Assembly (NCBI RefSeq): GCF_020567425.1
Contig: NZ_JAJCVJ010000002.1
Coordinates: 186,001 to 250,000, forward strand
From: Salinirubrum litoreum
Lineage (GTDB): Archaea > Halobacteriota > Halobacteria > Halobacteriales > Haloferacaceae
DNA: 64,000 nucleotides
Direction of reading: 5' to 3'
The notes below the pieces were generated by a model that saw nothing but the letters and a program-made list of their open reading frames with translations, ran no database searches and was not told where the DNA came from. Within the stretch, counting starts at the first letter, position 1. Each line of letters begins with the position of its first letter. This document shows positions 26,027 to 34,841 of this stretch, piece by piece. The position numbers and the translations under genes are program-made.

Positions 26027-26224
26027 GCTAACTAGTACCACAGACGAAGCGATAATAATTCCATCGGCGTCCGCCGTGGACTGGCCGGTCGGGGCCCCCG
26101 TCCGGGACTCGATGAGTCCGGGAGTAGTCGAGTCGGTAGGTGACGACTCGGTGATGCGGTCGATCACGAACCGGCGAGTCGCCCGTGACGGTAGGGTTTT
26201 CCCGTGGCGGACCCACCGTCGGAT

Positions 26225-27694
26225 ATGGTCACGCGACTGGTGCTCGGCTGTGGCACCGTCGGCCACGCGATCATCGACAGACTCGTCGAACGCGGTGCCC
26301 GCGACCTCCACGTCGTGGACGCCCACGAGCGCCGCGTCACCGCCCTCCGTGACGAGAACGTCGACGCGGTCACGGCGGAGCCGACCGACCCGTCCGCGTA
26401 CCCGAAGACCGTCGACGTGGTGCTCGTCGGCGACGACGACCCGGCGACGAACCGGGCCGCCGCCGGCATCGCCCGCGACCGGTTCCCCGAGGCGATGGTC
26501 GTCGCGTACACCGGCATCGACCCGACGGACGCCGACCGGGACGCACTCGCTTCTGTCGCGGACAGGGTACTGGACCACGAGCGACTGCTGGCCGACCGCG
26601 TCTCCGCGCTGGCGACCGGCGACGACGCCGACCGCGTGACGCGCCTGCTCCGCGTCTTGCGGGGGATCGAGGGCCGACTCGCGGTCGTCACCCACGACAA
26701 CCCGGACCCGGACGCCATCGCCAGCGCACTCGCGCTCGTCCGGATCGCCCAGTCGGTCGGTGTCGCCGGCGACGCCTGCTACTTCGGCGACATCTCCCAC
26801 CAGGAGAACCGCGCGCTGGTGAACCTCCTCGACCTCGATCTGGTCCAGTTGGAGCGGGGAGACGACCCCCTCGCAGCGTACGGCGGGGTCGCGCTGGTCG
26901 ACCACTCCCGACCGGGCGTCAACGACGGGCTCCCGGAGGAGACGCGCGTGGACGTCGTGATCGACCACCATCCGCCGCGCGGCCCCGTCGACGCCCGGTT
27001 CCCGGACCTCCGGCACGAGGTCGGCGCGACGAGCACACTGCTCGTGGACTACCTCGACCGACTCGGCATCGATCCGGACCGGACGACCGCGACCGCCCTG
27101 CTGTACGGTATCCGGGTGGACACGAAGGACTTCACGCGGGAGGTCTCCGGTCGTGACTTCGAGGCGGCGGCGTTCCTGCTCCCGTTCGTCGATCCGGACG
27201 TGTTGGATCGGGTCGAGACCCCGAGCATGAGCGCAGAGGTGCTGGCGACGACGGCGAAGGCGATCCGCAACCGAGAGGTTCGTGGGTCGGTCGGAGCCAG
27301 CGGCGTCGGGCGCATCCACGACCGAGACGCACTGGCGCAGGCCGCCGACCGACTGCTGGCGATGGAGGGACTCGACGTGGTACTCGTCCACGGGATCTTA
27401 GACGACACCGTCTACGCCTCGGGCCGCGCCCGTGGCTCTGCGATCGACCTCGGCGAGGTCCTGCGAGACGCCTTCGACCAGATCGGCAGTGCCGGCGGAC
27501 ACGCCGACATGGCCGGCGCACAGATTCCACTCGGCATCTGGGCCGACGTGGACGAGGGGCTCAACGAGACGCTGGAGACTGCTGTGGCGGCGAACATCAA
27601 CGGCCGGTTCTTCGAGACGGTGTCGTCGTTCGCTGCGGTCCCGGCGGACGACAACGAGACCGATCCGTTGCTCTCCGAGTCGAGTAGCGAGTGA
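26225..27694 (+). CDS. TrkA-N plus DHH/DHHA1 phosphoesterase
   Basis: 489 residues with two modules. Residues 1-115 are a Rossmann TrkA-N/RCK domain (GCGTVG at 8-13, acidic end of beta-2 at VVDAH). Residues 150-480 are a DHH phosphoesterase: motif I HDNPDPDA (157-164), VDHSR, motif III VIDHHPP (246-251), and the DHHA1 motif GGHADMAG. The catalytic half resembles GdpP/NrnA enzymes, which cleave c-di-AMP or nano-RNA. The NAD-sensing domain suggests ligand-controlled activity. The start MVTRLVLG is used; TTTTCCCG lies at about -30. Confidence 0.88.
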   Translation: MVTRLVLGCGTVGHAIIDRLVERGARDLHVVDAHERRVTALRDENVDAVTAEPTDPSAYPKTVDVVLVGDDDPATNRAAAGIARDRFPEAMVVAYTGIDPTDADRDALASVADRVLDHERLLADRVSALATGDDADRVTRLLRVLRGIEGRLAVVTHDNPDPDAIASALALVRIAQSVGVAGDACYFGDISHQENRALVNLLDLDLVQLERGDDPLAAYGGVALVDHSRPGVNDGLPEETRVDVVIDHHPPRGPVDARFPDLRHEVGATSTLLVDYLDRLGIDPDRTTATALLYGIRVDTKDFTREVSGRDFEAAAFLLPFVDPDVLDRVETPSMSAEVLATTAKAIRNREVRGSVGASGVGRIHDRDALAQAADRLLAMEGLDVVLVHGILDDTVYASGRARGSAIDLGEVLRDAFDQIGSAGGHADMAGAQIPLGIWADVDEGLNETLETAVAANINGRFFETVSSFAAVPADDNETDPLLSESSSE

Positions 27695-27724
27695 CGAGAA
27701 GAAGCGGAGCGGTGGGCGGAGCGA

Positions 27725-28273
27725 TCAGCCCAGCACGTAGTCGAGGATCGGGTAGCGTTCCGTCAGGGGGACGCCGCCGACCTCCATCTTCTCGACGATA
27801 CCGTCGAGGCCGAGGATCCGACCCGCGCCGAACGCGGCGACCGCGAGGAACACGAGCATGTACGCGAAGTCGCCGTTGATGACGCCGTGGGCCACGTCCC
27901 AGTTCCCGAAGTAGAACATGAGCATCATGAACGCGCCCCAGAAGGCGGCCATGCGGGTCATGAAGCCGACGATCAGCCCGAGACCGATGAGGAGTTCACC
28001 CCACGGGACCGCGAGGTTGACGAACGCGACGAAGAGGTCGCTCGATCCCATCGTCACGAACAGGTCCGCCAGCGGCGATCCGTTCTCGGGGGTCGCGTAC
28101 AGCAGGTAGCCACGGGCGTCGAACGGTTCGACGATCTTGGCCACACCGGCGTACGTGAAGGCGATCCCCATCATGAGTCGGAGCGCGAGGACGAACCACG
28201 CACTGAGGCTGTGGGCCTCGCCGGAGACGGTCACGCCCGCGATCCTGCTCTCGAATGTGTTTGCAGTAGACAT
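27725..28273 (-). CDS. DoxX-family membrane protein
   Basis: 182 residues with four helices. LALRLMMGIAFTYAGVAKIVEPF and GELLIGLGLIVGFMTRMAAFWG are the DoxX/DoxD core (cited in parts: RLMMGIAFTYAGVAK and ELLIGLGLIVGF). The family includes the small subunit of a terminal quinol oxidase and thiosulfate:quinone oxidoreductase, but most members are uncharacterised. A TATA-like GTTATAACC lies about 40 nt upstream. It is convergent with the DHH gene. Confidence 0.85.
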   Translation of the reverse strand: MSTANTFESRIAGVTVSGEAHSLSAWFVLALRLMMGIAFTYAGVAKIVEPFDARGYLLYATPENGSPLADLFVTMGSSDLFVAFVNLAVPWGELLIGLGLIVGFMTRMAAFWGAFMMLMFYFGNWDVAHGVINGDFAYMLVFLAVAAFGAGRILGLDGIVEKMEVGGVPLTERYPILDYVLG

Positions 28274-28481
28274 CGTGTTTCACCTAACAACTACACCGAC
28301 GCCCCCACAGGGGTTATAACCGAAACGTGGTTCTCACCCCCCGAGAACCGTCGGTCTCGGCGGTTAGGATCGAGTGAACGAGAGCGTCTCGGCACCCGGT
28401 TTCGTCCGACCGCGTGCTCACCGGTCGCCCCGACCGCGGGCCGCGTGAGCGTTTTGTCCCGCGGTCACGTAGTGTGGTGGC

Positions 28482-29963
28482 ATGGAACTCACTGCCCGCG
28501 AGATCGACATCGGGACGCGGTCGCCGACGGTGCTGGTGAACAGCGACGACGCCGCCGAACTCGGGGTCCACCCACTCGACCGCGTGCAACTCGCGTGGGC
28601 GGGCGGCCGGGGCGTCGGCATCGTCGAGACGACCGACGAACTCGTCCCAGCAGGGGAACTCGGCGTGACGCGGCGACTGGGCCACGTCTCCGGCACGGTC
28701 GAGGTGACGGTCGCGCCACACCCGGACGCGGTCCACTACATCCGGAAGAAACTCGACGGGATCGAACTGGAACGCGACGAGATCGACCGCATCGTCACCG
28801 ACATCGCCGAGGACCGCCTCTCGGACATCGAACTGGCGGCGTACGTCGTCGCGACCTACACCCGCGGCCTGTCGCTCGCGGAGACGATGCACCTCACCCA
28901 GTGCATGACGAACGCCGGCCACCACCTCTCGTGGGACGTGCCGGTCGTCGCCGACAAACACTCAATCGGCGGGGTCGCCGGCAACCGCGTCACGCCGATC
29001 GTCGTCTCCATCGTCGCGGCGGCGGGCGTCACCATCCCGAAGACCTCCTCGCGGGCGGTCACGTCGCCGGCCGGCACCGCCGACACGATGGAGGTGTTCT
29101 GCGACGTGGAGTTCTCGACAGAGGAGATCCGCGAGATCGTCGCCGAGACGAACGGCTGTCTCGTCTGGGGCGGCGGGGTGAACCTCTCGCCGGTCGACGA
29201 CAAGATCATCCGCGCCGAGATGCCCCTCTCGCTCGACCCGCACGGCCAACTGATCGCGTCGGTCCTCTCGAAGAAGCGGAGTGCCGGGTCGACGCACGTG
29301 ATCGTCGACATCCCCTACGGCGAGGGCGCGAAGGTCGCAGACCTGAACGCGGCCCGCGAGTTGGCCGACGACTTCGTCCGCGTCGGCGACCACCTCGGGA
29401 TGACGATCGAGTGTGCGATCACGCGCGGGGAGGTGCCGGTCGGCAGAGGGATCGGTCCCGTACTGGAGGCCCGCGACGTTCTGGCCACACTGGACGGGAA
29501 CGGGCCCGAGGAACTCCGTCTCAAGAGCGTCCGCCTCGCCGAGATACTGCTCGACTGCTGTGGCCGTGAGGACGTGGACGCGACGGAGATCCTCCGGTCG
29601 GGTCGCGCACTGGCGACCTTCCGCGACATCGTCGCGGCACAGGGTGGCGACCCTGACGTGACGCTCGACGACCTCCCGCCCGGACGCCACGAGACGACCG
29701 TCAGCGCCTCGCGGGACGGCGTCGTCACCCACGTCGACAACCGCCTCGTCAGCGACATCGCCCGCCGGGCGGGTGCGCCGAGAGACAAGCGTGCGGGCAT
29801 CGACCTCCACCGCCGGGTCGGCGACGAGGTACAGACGGGCGACCGCCTGTTCACGATCTACGCCGAGTCGGCGGCGAAGCTGTCGGACGCAGAACGGCTC
29901 CAGCGCAAGTCGGAGGCGGTCCGGGTCCGGACCCGCGACGAGGCGCTGGTCGAACACGTCTGA
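28482..29963 (+). CDS. deoA: AMP phosphorylase
   Basis: 493 residues. It is related to thymidine phosphorylase but carries the N-terminal extension of about 80 residues found only in archaeal AMP phosphorylases. The phosphate-binding loop is DKHSIGG (158-164), and SRAVTSPAGTADTMEV is the nucleoside-site motif. It converts AMP plus phosphate to adenine and ribose 1,5-bisphosphate, the first step of the pentose bisphosphate pathway. The next gene downstream encodes the second enzyme. TTTTGTCC about 29 nt upstream of the ATG fits a leaderless promoter. Confidence 0.93.
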   Translation: MELTAREIDIGTRSPTVLVNSDDAAELGVHPLDRVQLAWAGGRGVGIVETTDELVPAGELGVTRRLGHVSGTVEVTVAPHPDAVHYIRKKLDGIELERDEIDRIVTDIAEDRLSDIELAAYVVATYTRGLSLAETMHLTQCMTNAGHHLSWDVPVVADKHSIGGVAGNRVTPIVVSIVAAAGVTIPKTSSRAVTSPAGTADTMEVFCDVEFSTEEIREIVAETNGCLVWGGGVNLSPVDDKIIRAEMPLSLDPHGQLIASVLSKKRSAGSTHVIVDIPYGEGAKVADLNAARELADDFVRVGDHLGMTIECAITRGEVPVGRGIGPVLEARDVLATLDGNGPEELRLKSVRLAEILLDCCGREDVDATEILRSGRALATFRDIVAAQGGDPDVTLDDLPPGRHETTVSASRDGVVTHVDNRLVSDIARRAGAPRDKRAGIDLHRRVGDEVQTGDRLFTIYAESAAKLSDAERLQRKSEAVRVRTRDEALVEHV

Positions 29964-30062
29964 GTCGGCGGACACCTCCGATCACCAGCCTCTCGAGGCC
30001 GCTGGCGACCGCCGGTCGGCTTCTCGCCCACCTTCTTACCGCAGGCGGGCGTAGGTCGACAC

Positions 30063-31019
30063 ATGGACAGCGCCGTACACCCCGACGTCCGCGAGACGGC
30101 CGAGGCCATCGACACGATGGAGATTCGCGGTGCGGCGACCATCGCCACCGCCGTCGCCGAGGCGCTGGCGACACAGGCGGCGGAGAGCGACGCGACCGAT
30201 CCCGAGCGGTTCCGGGCCGAACAGCGGGCCGCCGCGCGCGTCCTCTACGAGACGCGCCCGACCGCGGTGAGTCTGCCGAACGCGCTCCGGTACGTCCTGC
30301 AGGACATGGAGGGCCACTCGGTCGAGGTGCTCCGCGACAGCGTCGTCCGGAGCGCGACCGAGTTCCAGCGCCGGATCGAGTCCGCACAGGAGGATCTGGG
30401 ACAGGTCGGCGCGAACCGCCTCCGTGACGGCGACACGGTGATGACGCACTGCCACTCGACTGCGGTCGTCGCCTGCATCCGGGCGGCGGTCGAACAGGGC
30501 AAGGAGATCCACGCGATGGTGAAGGAGACCCGGCCGCGGAACCAGGGCCACATCACCGCGACACAGCTCCGCGAGATGGACGTCCCGGTCACCCTCATCG
30601 TCGACAGCGCGGCCCGGCGCTACCTCAACGACGTGGATCACGTCCTCGTCGGCGCGGACAGCATCGCCGCCGACGGGAGCGTCATCAACAAGATCGGCAC
30701 CTGCGGGCTGGCTGTCAACGCCCGTGACTGCGGGACGCCCATCGCCGTGGCGGCGGGGACGTTGAAGTTCCACCCGGACACCCTGACCGGCCACACCGTC
30801 GACATCGAGATGCGCGACGAGCGAGAGGTGATCGACGACGAGACGCGCGCAGAGATCGGCGACATCGAGGTACTGAATCCGGCGTTCGACGTGACGCCGC
30901 CCCGGTACGTCGACGCCATTCTCACGGAACGCGGGCAGTTCGCGCCCGAGGGCGTGGCGACCCTGATGCGGGAACTGTTCGGCGAGGGGACCGTGGATCC
31001 GTGGGACGAACCCGAGTGA
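30063..31019 (+). CDS. ribose-1,5-bisphosphate isomerase
   Basis: 318 residues of the eIF2B-alpha/methylthioribose-1-phosphate isomerase family. RGAATIA is the substrate-binding motif; Cys130 (THCHST) and Asp199 (VGADSI) match the catalytic Cys and Asp of archaeal ribose-1,5-bisphosphate isomerase. It makes ribulose 1,5-bisphosphate for RuBisCO. It lies 99 bp after the AMP phosphorylase gene with a CTTACC box in the gap, so it may be cotranscribed or have its own promoter. A regulatory eIF2B subunit is less likely because the enzyme residues and neighbour fit the pathway. Confidence 0.93.
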   Translation: MDSAVHPDVRETAEAIDTMEIRGAATIATAVAEALATQAAESDATDPERFRAEQRAAARVLYETRPTAVSLPNALRYVLQDMEGHSVEVLRDSVVRSATEFQRRIESAQEDLGQVGANRLRDGDTVMTHCHSTAVVACIRAAVEQGKEIHAMVKETRPRNQGHITATQLREMDVPVTLIVDSAARRYLNDVDHVLVGADSIAADGSVINKIGTCGLAVNARDCGTPIAVAAGTLKFHPDTLTGHTVDIEMRDEREVIDDETRAEIGDIEVLNPAFDVTPPRYVDAILTERGQFAPEGVATLMRELFGEGTVDPWDEPE

Positions 31020-31044
31020 CTCGCGGCGGTCGGTCGATCCTCTC

Positions 31045-31362
31045 TCACCGCTCGTAGTACCACTCGACGACGCGGAACGCGCTCCACACCCCGACCGCTA
31101 ACGTGGCGAGCAAGAGGAGCCAGTTCACCGTGTTCGAGAACCGGCCGAGACCGAACACGTCACGCGCGGTGTTGAGCAGGACCCACTGCACGCTCAGGAC
31201 GACCGGCGTGAGGAAGAACAGCGCCAGCCCACTCGCGCCCAGTAGTTCGAGCACGTTCAGGTAGTACTGGCGTCTCGAGTCCGCCTCGGGGAGGGACACA
31301 CTCGCCTGTCGTGCCTTCGGCCCGTAAATCCGGGCGTCGTCGAGTGCTGGGAGTTCGGTCAC
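31045..31362 (-). CDS. small two-helix membrane protein
   Basis: 105 residues if it starts at the GTG giving VTELPALDDARIYG. It has a polar N-terminus of about 38 residues, then helices at about 45-68 and 78-98, and it ends RVVEWYYER. A GTG start is favoured because more upstream codons read into the nuoA promoter. It is divergent from nuoA and their promoters overlap. No family is recognised. Confidence 0.65.
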   Translation of the reverse strand: MTELPALDDARIYGPKARQASVSLPEADSRRQYYLNVLELLGASGLALFFLTPVVLSVQWVLLNTARDVFGLGRFSNTVNWLLLLATLAVGVWSAFRVVEWYYER

Positions 31363-31403
31363 GGCCGCCGGCCGAACCGACCGACACCCACGGCGAGAAT
31401 CAA

Positions 31404-31413
31404 CACTTATACG
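31404..31413. promoter_or_regulatory. shared TATA region of nuoA and the divergent gene
   Basis: ATCAACACTTATACGC: the near-symmetric CTTATAC/GTATAAG can serve as a TATA box on both strands. It is about 30 nt from the nuoA ATG and about 45 nt from the divergent GTG. The same words precede nuoB at 15331-15346. Confidence 0.5.
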
Positions 31414-31438
31414 CCCCGCACGCAAAGCCGCGACCAAG

Positions 31439-31852
31439 ATGAATCCGTGGATCGCAATCGGCGCGCTCGGGCTGATCGCCGTCGTCATCCCGGTCGGGAT
31501 GATCGCGGCCTCGTGGCTGATCCGCCCGTCGGTGCCGGAGCAGGGCAAGAACCTCACCTACGAGAGCGGTGAAGTACCGACAGGGACCGCGCGCCTCCAG
31601 TTCAACATCCAGTACTACATGGTGGCGCTGTTGTTCGTCATCTTCGACATCGAGACCGTCCTCATCTTCCCGTGGACGCTCGTCTACCGCCCGGCACTGG
31701 AGAACGGCGTGGCGCTCTCGACGATGCTGCTGCCGATGCTCGCGTTCATCGGCATCCTGGTCGTCGGTCTCGTCTGGGCGTGGCGCAACGGCGCGGTCAA
31801 GTGGGCCAAGAGCCCGTTCGCGTCCAAGCGGAAGACCGAACGCGACGCGTAG
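31439..31852 (+). CDS. nuoA: complex I subunit NuoA, detached from the operon
   Basis: 137 residues with three helices. Signature blocks are YESGEVPTGTARLQFNIQYY and VALLFVIFDIETVLIFPW, including the conserved acidic FDIE in helix 2. It forms the quinone-channel loop with NuoH and NuoJ. Normally it is the first gene of the nuo operon; here it is 5.8 kb downstream of nuoN (15.8 kb from nuoB) with its own promoter. It looks intact, so the complex should still assemble. Confidence 0.95.
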   Translation: MNPWIAIGALGLIAVVIPVGMIAASWLIRPSVPEQGKNLTYESGEVPTGTARLQFNIQYYMVALLFVIFDIETVLIFPWTLVYRPALENGVALSTMLLPMLAFIGILVVGLVWAWRNGAVKWAKSPFASKRKTERDA

Positions 31853-31953
31853 CTGTCTCCCGGTTCTCTCGGTTCTCACTGCTCGCCAGCCACCGCGCCG
31901 GTCAGACCTGCACGGAGCGACAGGGTTTTGTCGCTCTCGCCGGAGTGAGCAGT

Positions 31954-31995
31954 ATGGTCGCACAGACGATGGATCGCGTTCCGCGACGACAGTGA
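31954..31995 (+). CDS. possible leaderless 13-residue leader peptide
   Basis: An ATG lies about 30 nt after a GGGTTTTGTC promoter box of the type seen before several genes here. It reads MVAQTMDRVPRRQ and then TGA, in the same frame as the next gene, 33 nt upstream of that gene's ATG. The downstream gene has a GGAGG ribosome site about 10 nt before its start, so it does not need the leaderless start. It may be a regulatory upstream ORF, or chance. Confidence 0.3.
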   Translation: MVAQTMDRVPRRQ

Positions 31996-32028
31996 CGACG
32001 ACCGCCGACTTCTGCCGGAGGCCACACG

Positions 32029-32838
32029 ATGACTAGCCGAGACGCACTCGCCCGAACCGGACTGGACGCCGTGGCGCTCAAGCCGACCGAGTGTGACGTG
32101 CGCCGGGCCGCCGACCTCCCGTTCGACCTCGTGGCCATCGACTACGAGGGCCGCGACGCGGTGCCCGACAGGGAGACGCTGGCGGGACTGGCAGACGAGA
32201 TCGACGTCAAACTGACGACGCCGGTGCGGGCCGACGGCTACGACCCACTGGGCGACGAGAGCCTGCTGGCGGAGATTCCGACGAGCGTGGACCGGGTCCT
32301 CGTCGCGGGGCACCCGGCGTATCTCTCGGAGACCGAACGGTCGCGTGCGGTCTCGCCGCGACTGGGTGAGGCCCGCGCGGCGGACGGCGGGGCGTGGGTC
32401 GGCACCGAGGGCATCGAACGCGTCGCCCTCGCGGTCGGCGGGACGCAGTACGAACTGCTCTCGCGGTCGACGGAGCGCGACGTGCGGGCGCTCCGGGCGG
32501 CCGGCTTCGACGGCGACGTCGCACTGTACGCGCCGACGGTGCTGACCGACGACGAGGACGGTGTGCTGGACGCCGTGGGCGGGTACGCCGCCCGCAGGCG
32601 GCCGGTCGCGTCGGCACTCCCCGAAGACCCCGTCACCGACAGTCGTGCCGAGGGGCGCACCCGCGAGGTGCTCTCGAAGGCGGTGCGGGACTACGCGCTC
32701 GTCGGGACGCCCGAGACGGTCGGCGAGCGTGTGGAGCGACTACACGAGACCGGCGTCGACACCGTGGTCGGCTACCCGGCACGTGGCATCGAGGAGTTCC
32801 TGGTCGACGAGGCGGTGTCGCTCGCCTCGGACGACTGA
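32029..32838 (+). CDS. conserved haloarchaeal protein, unrecognised
   Basis: 269 residues, soluble. Repeating strand-helix units (FDLVAIDYEG, VLVAGHPAYL, RVALAVGG, DVALYAPTVL, DTVVGYPARGIEEFL) suggest a TIM-barrel-like fold. The segment ALVGTPETVGERVERLHETGVDTVV closely resembles the C-terminal part of F420-dependent luciferase-like monooxygenases, where GTPEEVAERIEEY is typical. I infer a reduced luciferase-like (LLM) protein, without certainty. It starts at an ATG preceded by GGAGG. It lies 176 bp downstream of nuoA. Confidence 0.7.
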   Translation: MTSRDALARTGLDAVALKPTECDVRRAADLPFDLVAIDYEGRDAVPDRETLAGLADEIDVKLTTPVRADGYDPLGDESLLAEIPTSVDRVLVAGHPAYLSETERSRAVSPRLGEARAADGGAWVGTEGIERVALAVGGTQYELLSRSTERDVRALRAAGFDGDVALYAPTVLTDDEDGVLDAVGGYAARRRPVASALPEDPVTDSRAEGRTREVLSKAVRDYALVGTPETVGERVERLHETGVDTVVGYPARGIEEFLVDEAVSLASDD

Positions 32839-32882
32839 CCACGGCAGGTCGTCACAGACGGCACCACCAGCCGACGGTCGAG

Positions 32883-33278
32883 TCAGCCGTTCCGGCCGTC
32901 CAGCGGTTCGGTACACCACTGACAGAACGCCAGGTCCTCGTCGATGGGCTTCCCGCAGTGTGGACAGGTCGGCCCCTCCGTGGTCGCCTGTCGGCGTTCC
33001 GTCACGGTCGCCAGTCGGTAGGCGTCCACCGTGCTGAGCAGCATGACGACGGCGAACGGAATCGAGACCGTCAACGGGAGCGAAGCGACCGTCACCTGCG
33101 TCGGGTCGCCGACGAACAACGAGACGAGGACGAAGAACGCACCGATCCCGGTGACGAACCACGCGATCGCGCGGCGCCACTGTCTGAGGTAGACGTGGCC
33201 CGCGCCCGCGATGCCGAGCGTCGCTCCCAGCGCACCTACCAGTGCAGCCACGAGCGCACGCCGACTTGCCGTTGCCAT
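32883..33278 (-). CDS. membrane protein with C-terminal zinc ribbon
   Basis: 131 residues. Three hydrophobic helices (about 8-28, 35-56, 65-85) are followed by a cytosolic zinc ribbon, CPHCGK...CQWC, at the C-terminus. The helix region GAGHVYLRQWRRAIAWF resembles TM2-type small membrane domains. No function is known. It is convergent with the 32029 gene, 44 bp apart. Confidence 0.7.
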   Translation of the reverse strand: MATASRRALVAALVGALGATLGIAGAGHVYLRQWRRAIAWFVTGIGAFFVLVSLFVGDPTQVTVASLPLTVSIPFAVVMLLSTVDAYRLATVTERRQATTEGPTCPHCGKPIDEDLAFCQWCTEPLDGRNG

Positions 33279-33366
33279 AGTCCGAACTGAGTACGCCCCG
33301 TCGTTTAAATCCCCGTATCCTCGCCCTCTGTCGGTTCGGACACCACAGCGCCCGGCGCGCCCCGAC

Positions 33367-34044
33367 TCACCGCAGCGTCTCGACCAACTCCGCGAGGGTC
33401 GCCAGGTCGTACTGTCCCGGCGCGGTCGCGTCCGCCGGGTCGACCGGCGCGTAGCCGATCTTCGACCCGTAGAGCGGTGTGACCGCGCGGGTGTGTCGAC
33501 CCGCGTCGCCCATCGCCATCGTCGCCACGCGGTGGCCCGCCTCGGTCGCCCGGTGGGTCGCCGACAGCAACGCGAGGGTGTCCGCCCGCGATTCGGCGGT
33601 CACCGCCAGTTTCCCCACGTCGCCGACCGTGGCCGCACGGGACAGCAGGTCGTCCACCTCCGACGGCGTCGTCTCGAAGTCGTGGACCGACGCGATCACC
33701 GTCACGCCGTGCTCGCGGGCGTGGTCCGCGACCCACCCGGCGGCCGGCCCGGGCGACTCGCCGACGAGACTCCGGAGTTCCACGTCGACTGCCGCGACGT
33801 GCGGGTGCTCGCAGGCGGTCGCCAGCGCGTCGAGTCGGTCGTCGCCGTCTGCGGTCGCGCCACCCTCCCAGTCCGGGCGGTTCGTGACGATCAGCGGGAG
33901 GTCGCCCTCGTAGTCGGCGAGTGCGGGACGTGGGTCAGCCGCGAGGTCCATCCGAAACTCGACGGCGTCGGCGTGCTCGCGGGCCGTCGGCTCTGCCGCG
34001 AGGTCGTCCGTCGCCGCCGTGAGGACGAAGTCGTCGAACTCCAT
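33367..34044 (-). CDS. aroD: type I 3-dehydroquinate dehydratase
   Basis: 225 residues, a TIM barrel. ASVHDFE carries the catalytic His and GKLAV the Schiff-base Lys; VEFRMDL near the N-terminus carries the substrate-binding Glu and Arg. It converts 3-dehydroquinate to 3-dehydroshikimate in the shikimate pathway. No other aro genes are nearby. The start MEFDDFVL is used; 8 further in-frame codons upstream are unlikely to be translated. Confidence 0.92.
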   Translation of the reverse strand: MEFDDFVLTAATDDLAAEPTAREHADAVEFRMDLAADPRPALADYEGDLPLIVTNRPDWEGGATADGDDRLDALATACEHPHVAAVDVELRSLVGESPGPAAGWVADHAREHGVTVIASVHDFETTPSEVDDLLSRAATVGDVGKLAVTAESRADTLALLSATHRATEAGHRVATMAMGDAGRHTRAVTPLYGSKIGYAPVDPADATAPGQYDLATLAELVETLR

Positions 34045-34214
34045 ACCGGCGCGTCGTTCTCCCGGCACAAACCGGTTTCCGTCGGTGCGACCACGCTTGG
34101 GCGGCCGCGCGGCCGGGCTGCCGGGCGGGGGCCGCCGTGATCGAGAGACGGCGGTGCGAGGGTGGTCGGCACCGAACCGCAGTATTCACTACGGGGCGTT
34201 CCTAACGGTGGCGT

Positions 34215-34841
34215 ATGACCGACGGTAACGGCGGCGTCTCACGACGGGCGTTCGTGCGCACCGCAGGCGGCCTCACGGCGACTGCGGCGGCGACCGGGAC
34301 CGCGAGCGCACAGAACGAGAGCGGCAGTGGAAGTAGTGGCGGGACGACTCACACGGTCGACATGACCGACGGCCTCGTCTTCGACCCGGACAGTCTCACC
34401 ATCGCGCCGGGCGACACCGTCGAGTGGCCGAACGTCGGGAGCGTGGGCCACTCCGTGACGTTCTACGACGACGGGATCCCGGAGGGGGCGACCTACTTCG
34501 CCTCCGGCGGCTTCTCCTCCGAAGAGGAGGCCCGCACCGGGTGGAGCAACGGCGAGGGGAACGTCGCGGGCGGTGAGTCGGTGAGCCACACCTTCGAGAC
34601 CACCGGCACCTACGAGTACTTCTGCATCCCCCACGAGAACGCGGGCATGGTCGCCGAGATCGAAGTCGTCGAGGGGGGCGGCTCCTCTGGCGGCGGGGAC
34701 AGCGGCCCCAGCGTCCCGCAGGTGCCCGACACCGCCAAGACGCTCGGCGTCGCCACGGTGTTCTCGATGGTCGCCACGCTCGGACTCGCCTTCTTCTTCC
34801 TGAAGTACGGCGGCGACTACGAGGAAGAACTGGAAGCGTAA
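34215..34841 (+). CDS. halocyanin-like blue copper protein, TAT-exported and membrane-anchored
   Basis: 208 residues. The N-terminus has the twin-arginine signal SRRAFVRTAGG and a cleavage-type site near ASAQ. A Ser/Gly linker leads to a plastocyanin fold with type I copper ligands His (GHSV), Cys-His (FCIPH) and Met (AGM). A second Gly/Ser linker is followed by a C-terminal helix (VFSMVATLGLAFFFL) and an acidic tail. It should carry electrons on the outer face of the membrane, probably to a terminal oxidase. It stands alone; no oxidase gene is in the window. Confidence 0.92.
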   Translation: MTDGNGGVSRRAFVRTAGGLTATAAATGTASAQNESGSGSSGGTTHTVDMTDGLVFDPDSLTIAPGDTVEWPNVGSVGHSVTFYDDGIPEGATYFASGGFSSEEEARTGWSNGEGNVAGGESVSHTFETTGTYEYFCIPHENAGMVAEIEVVEGGGSSGGGDSGPSVPQVPDTAKTLGVATVFSMVATLGLAFFFLKYGGDYEEELEA

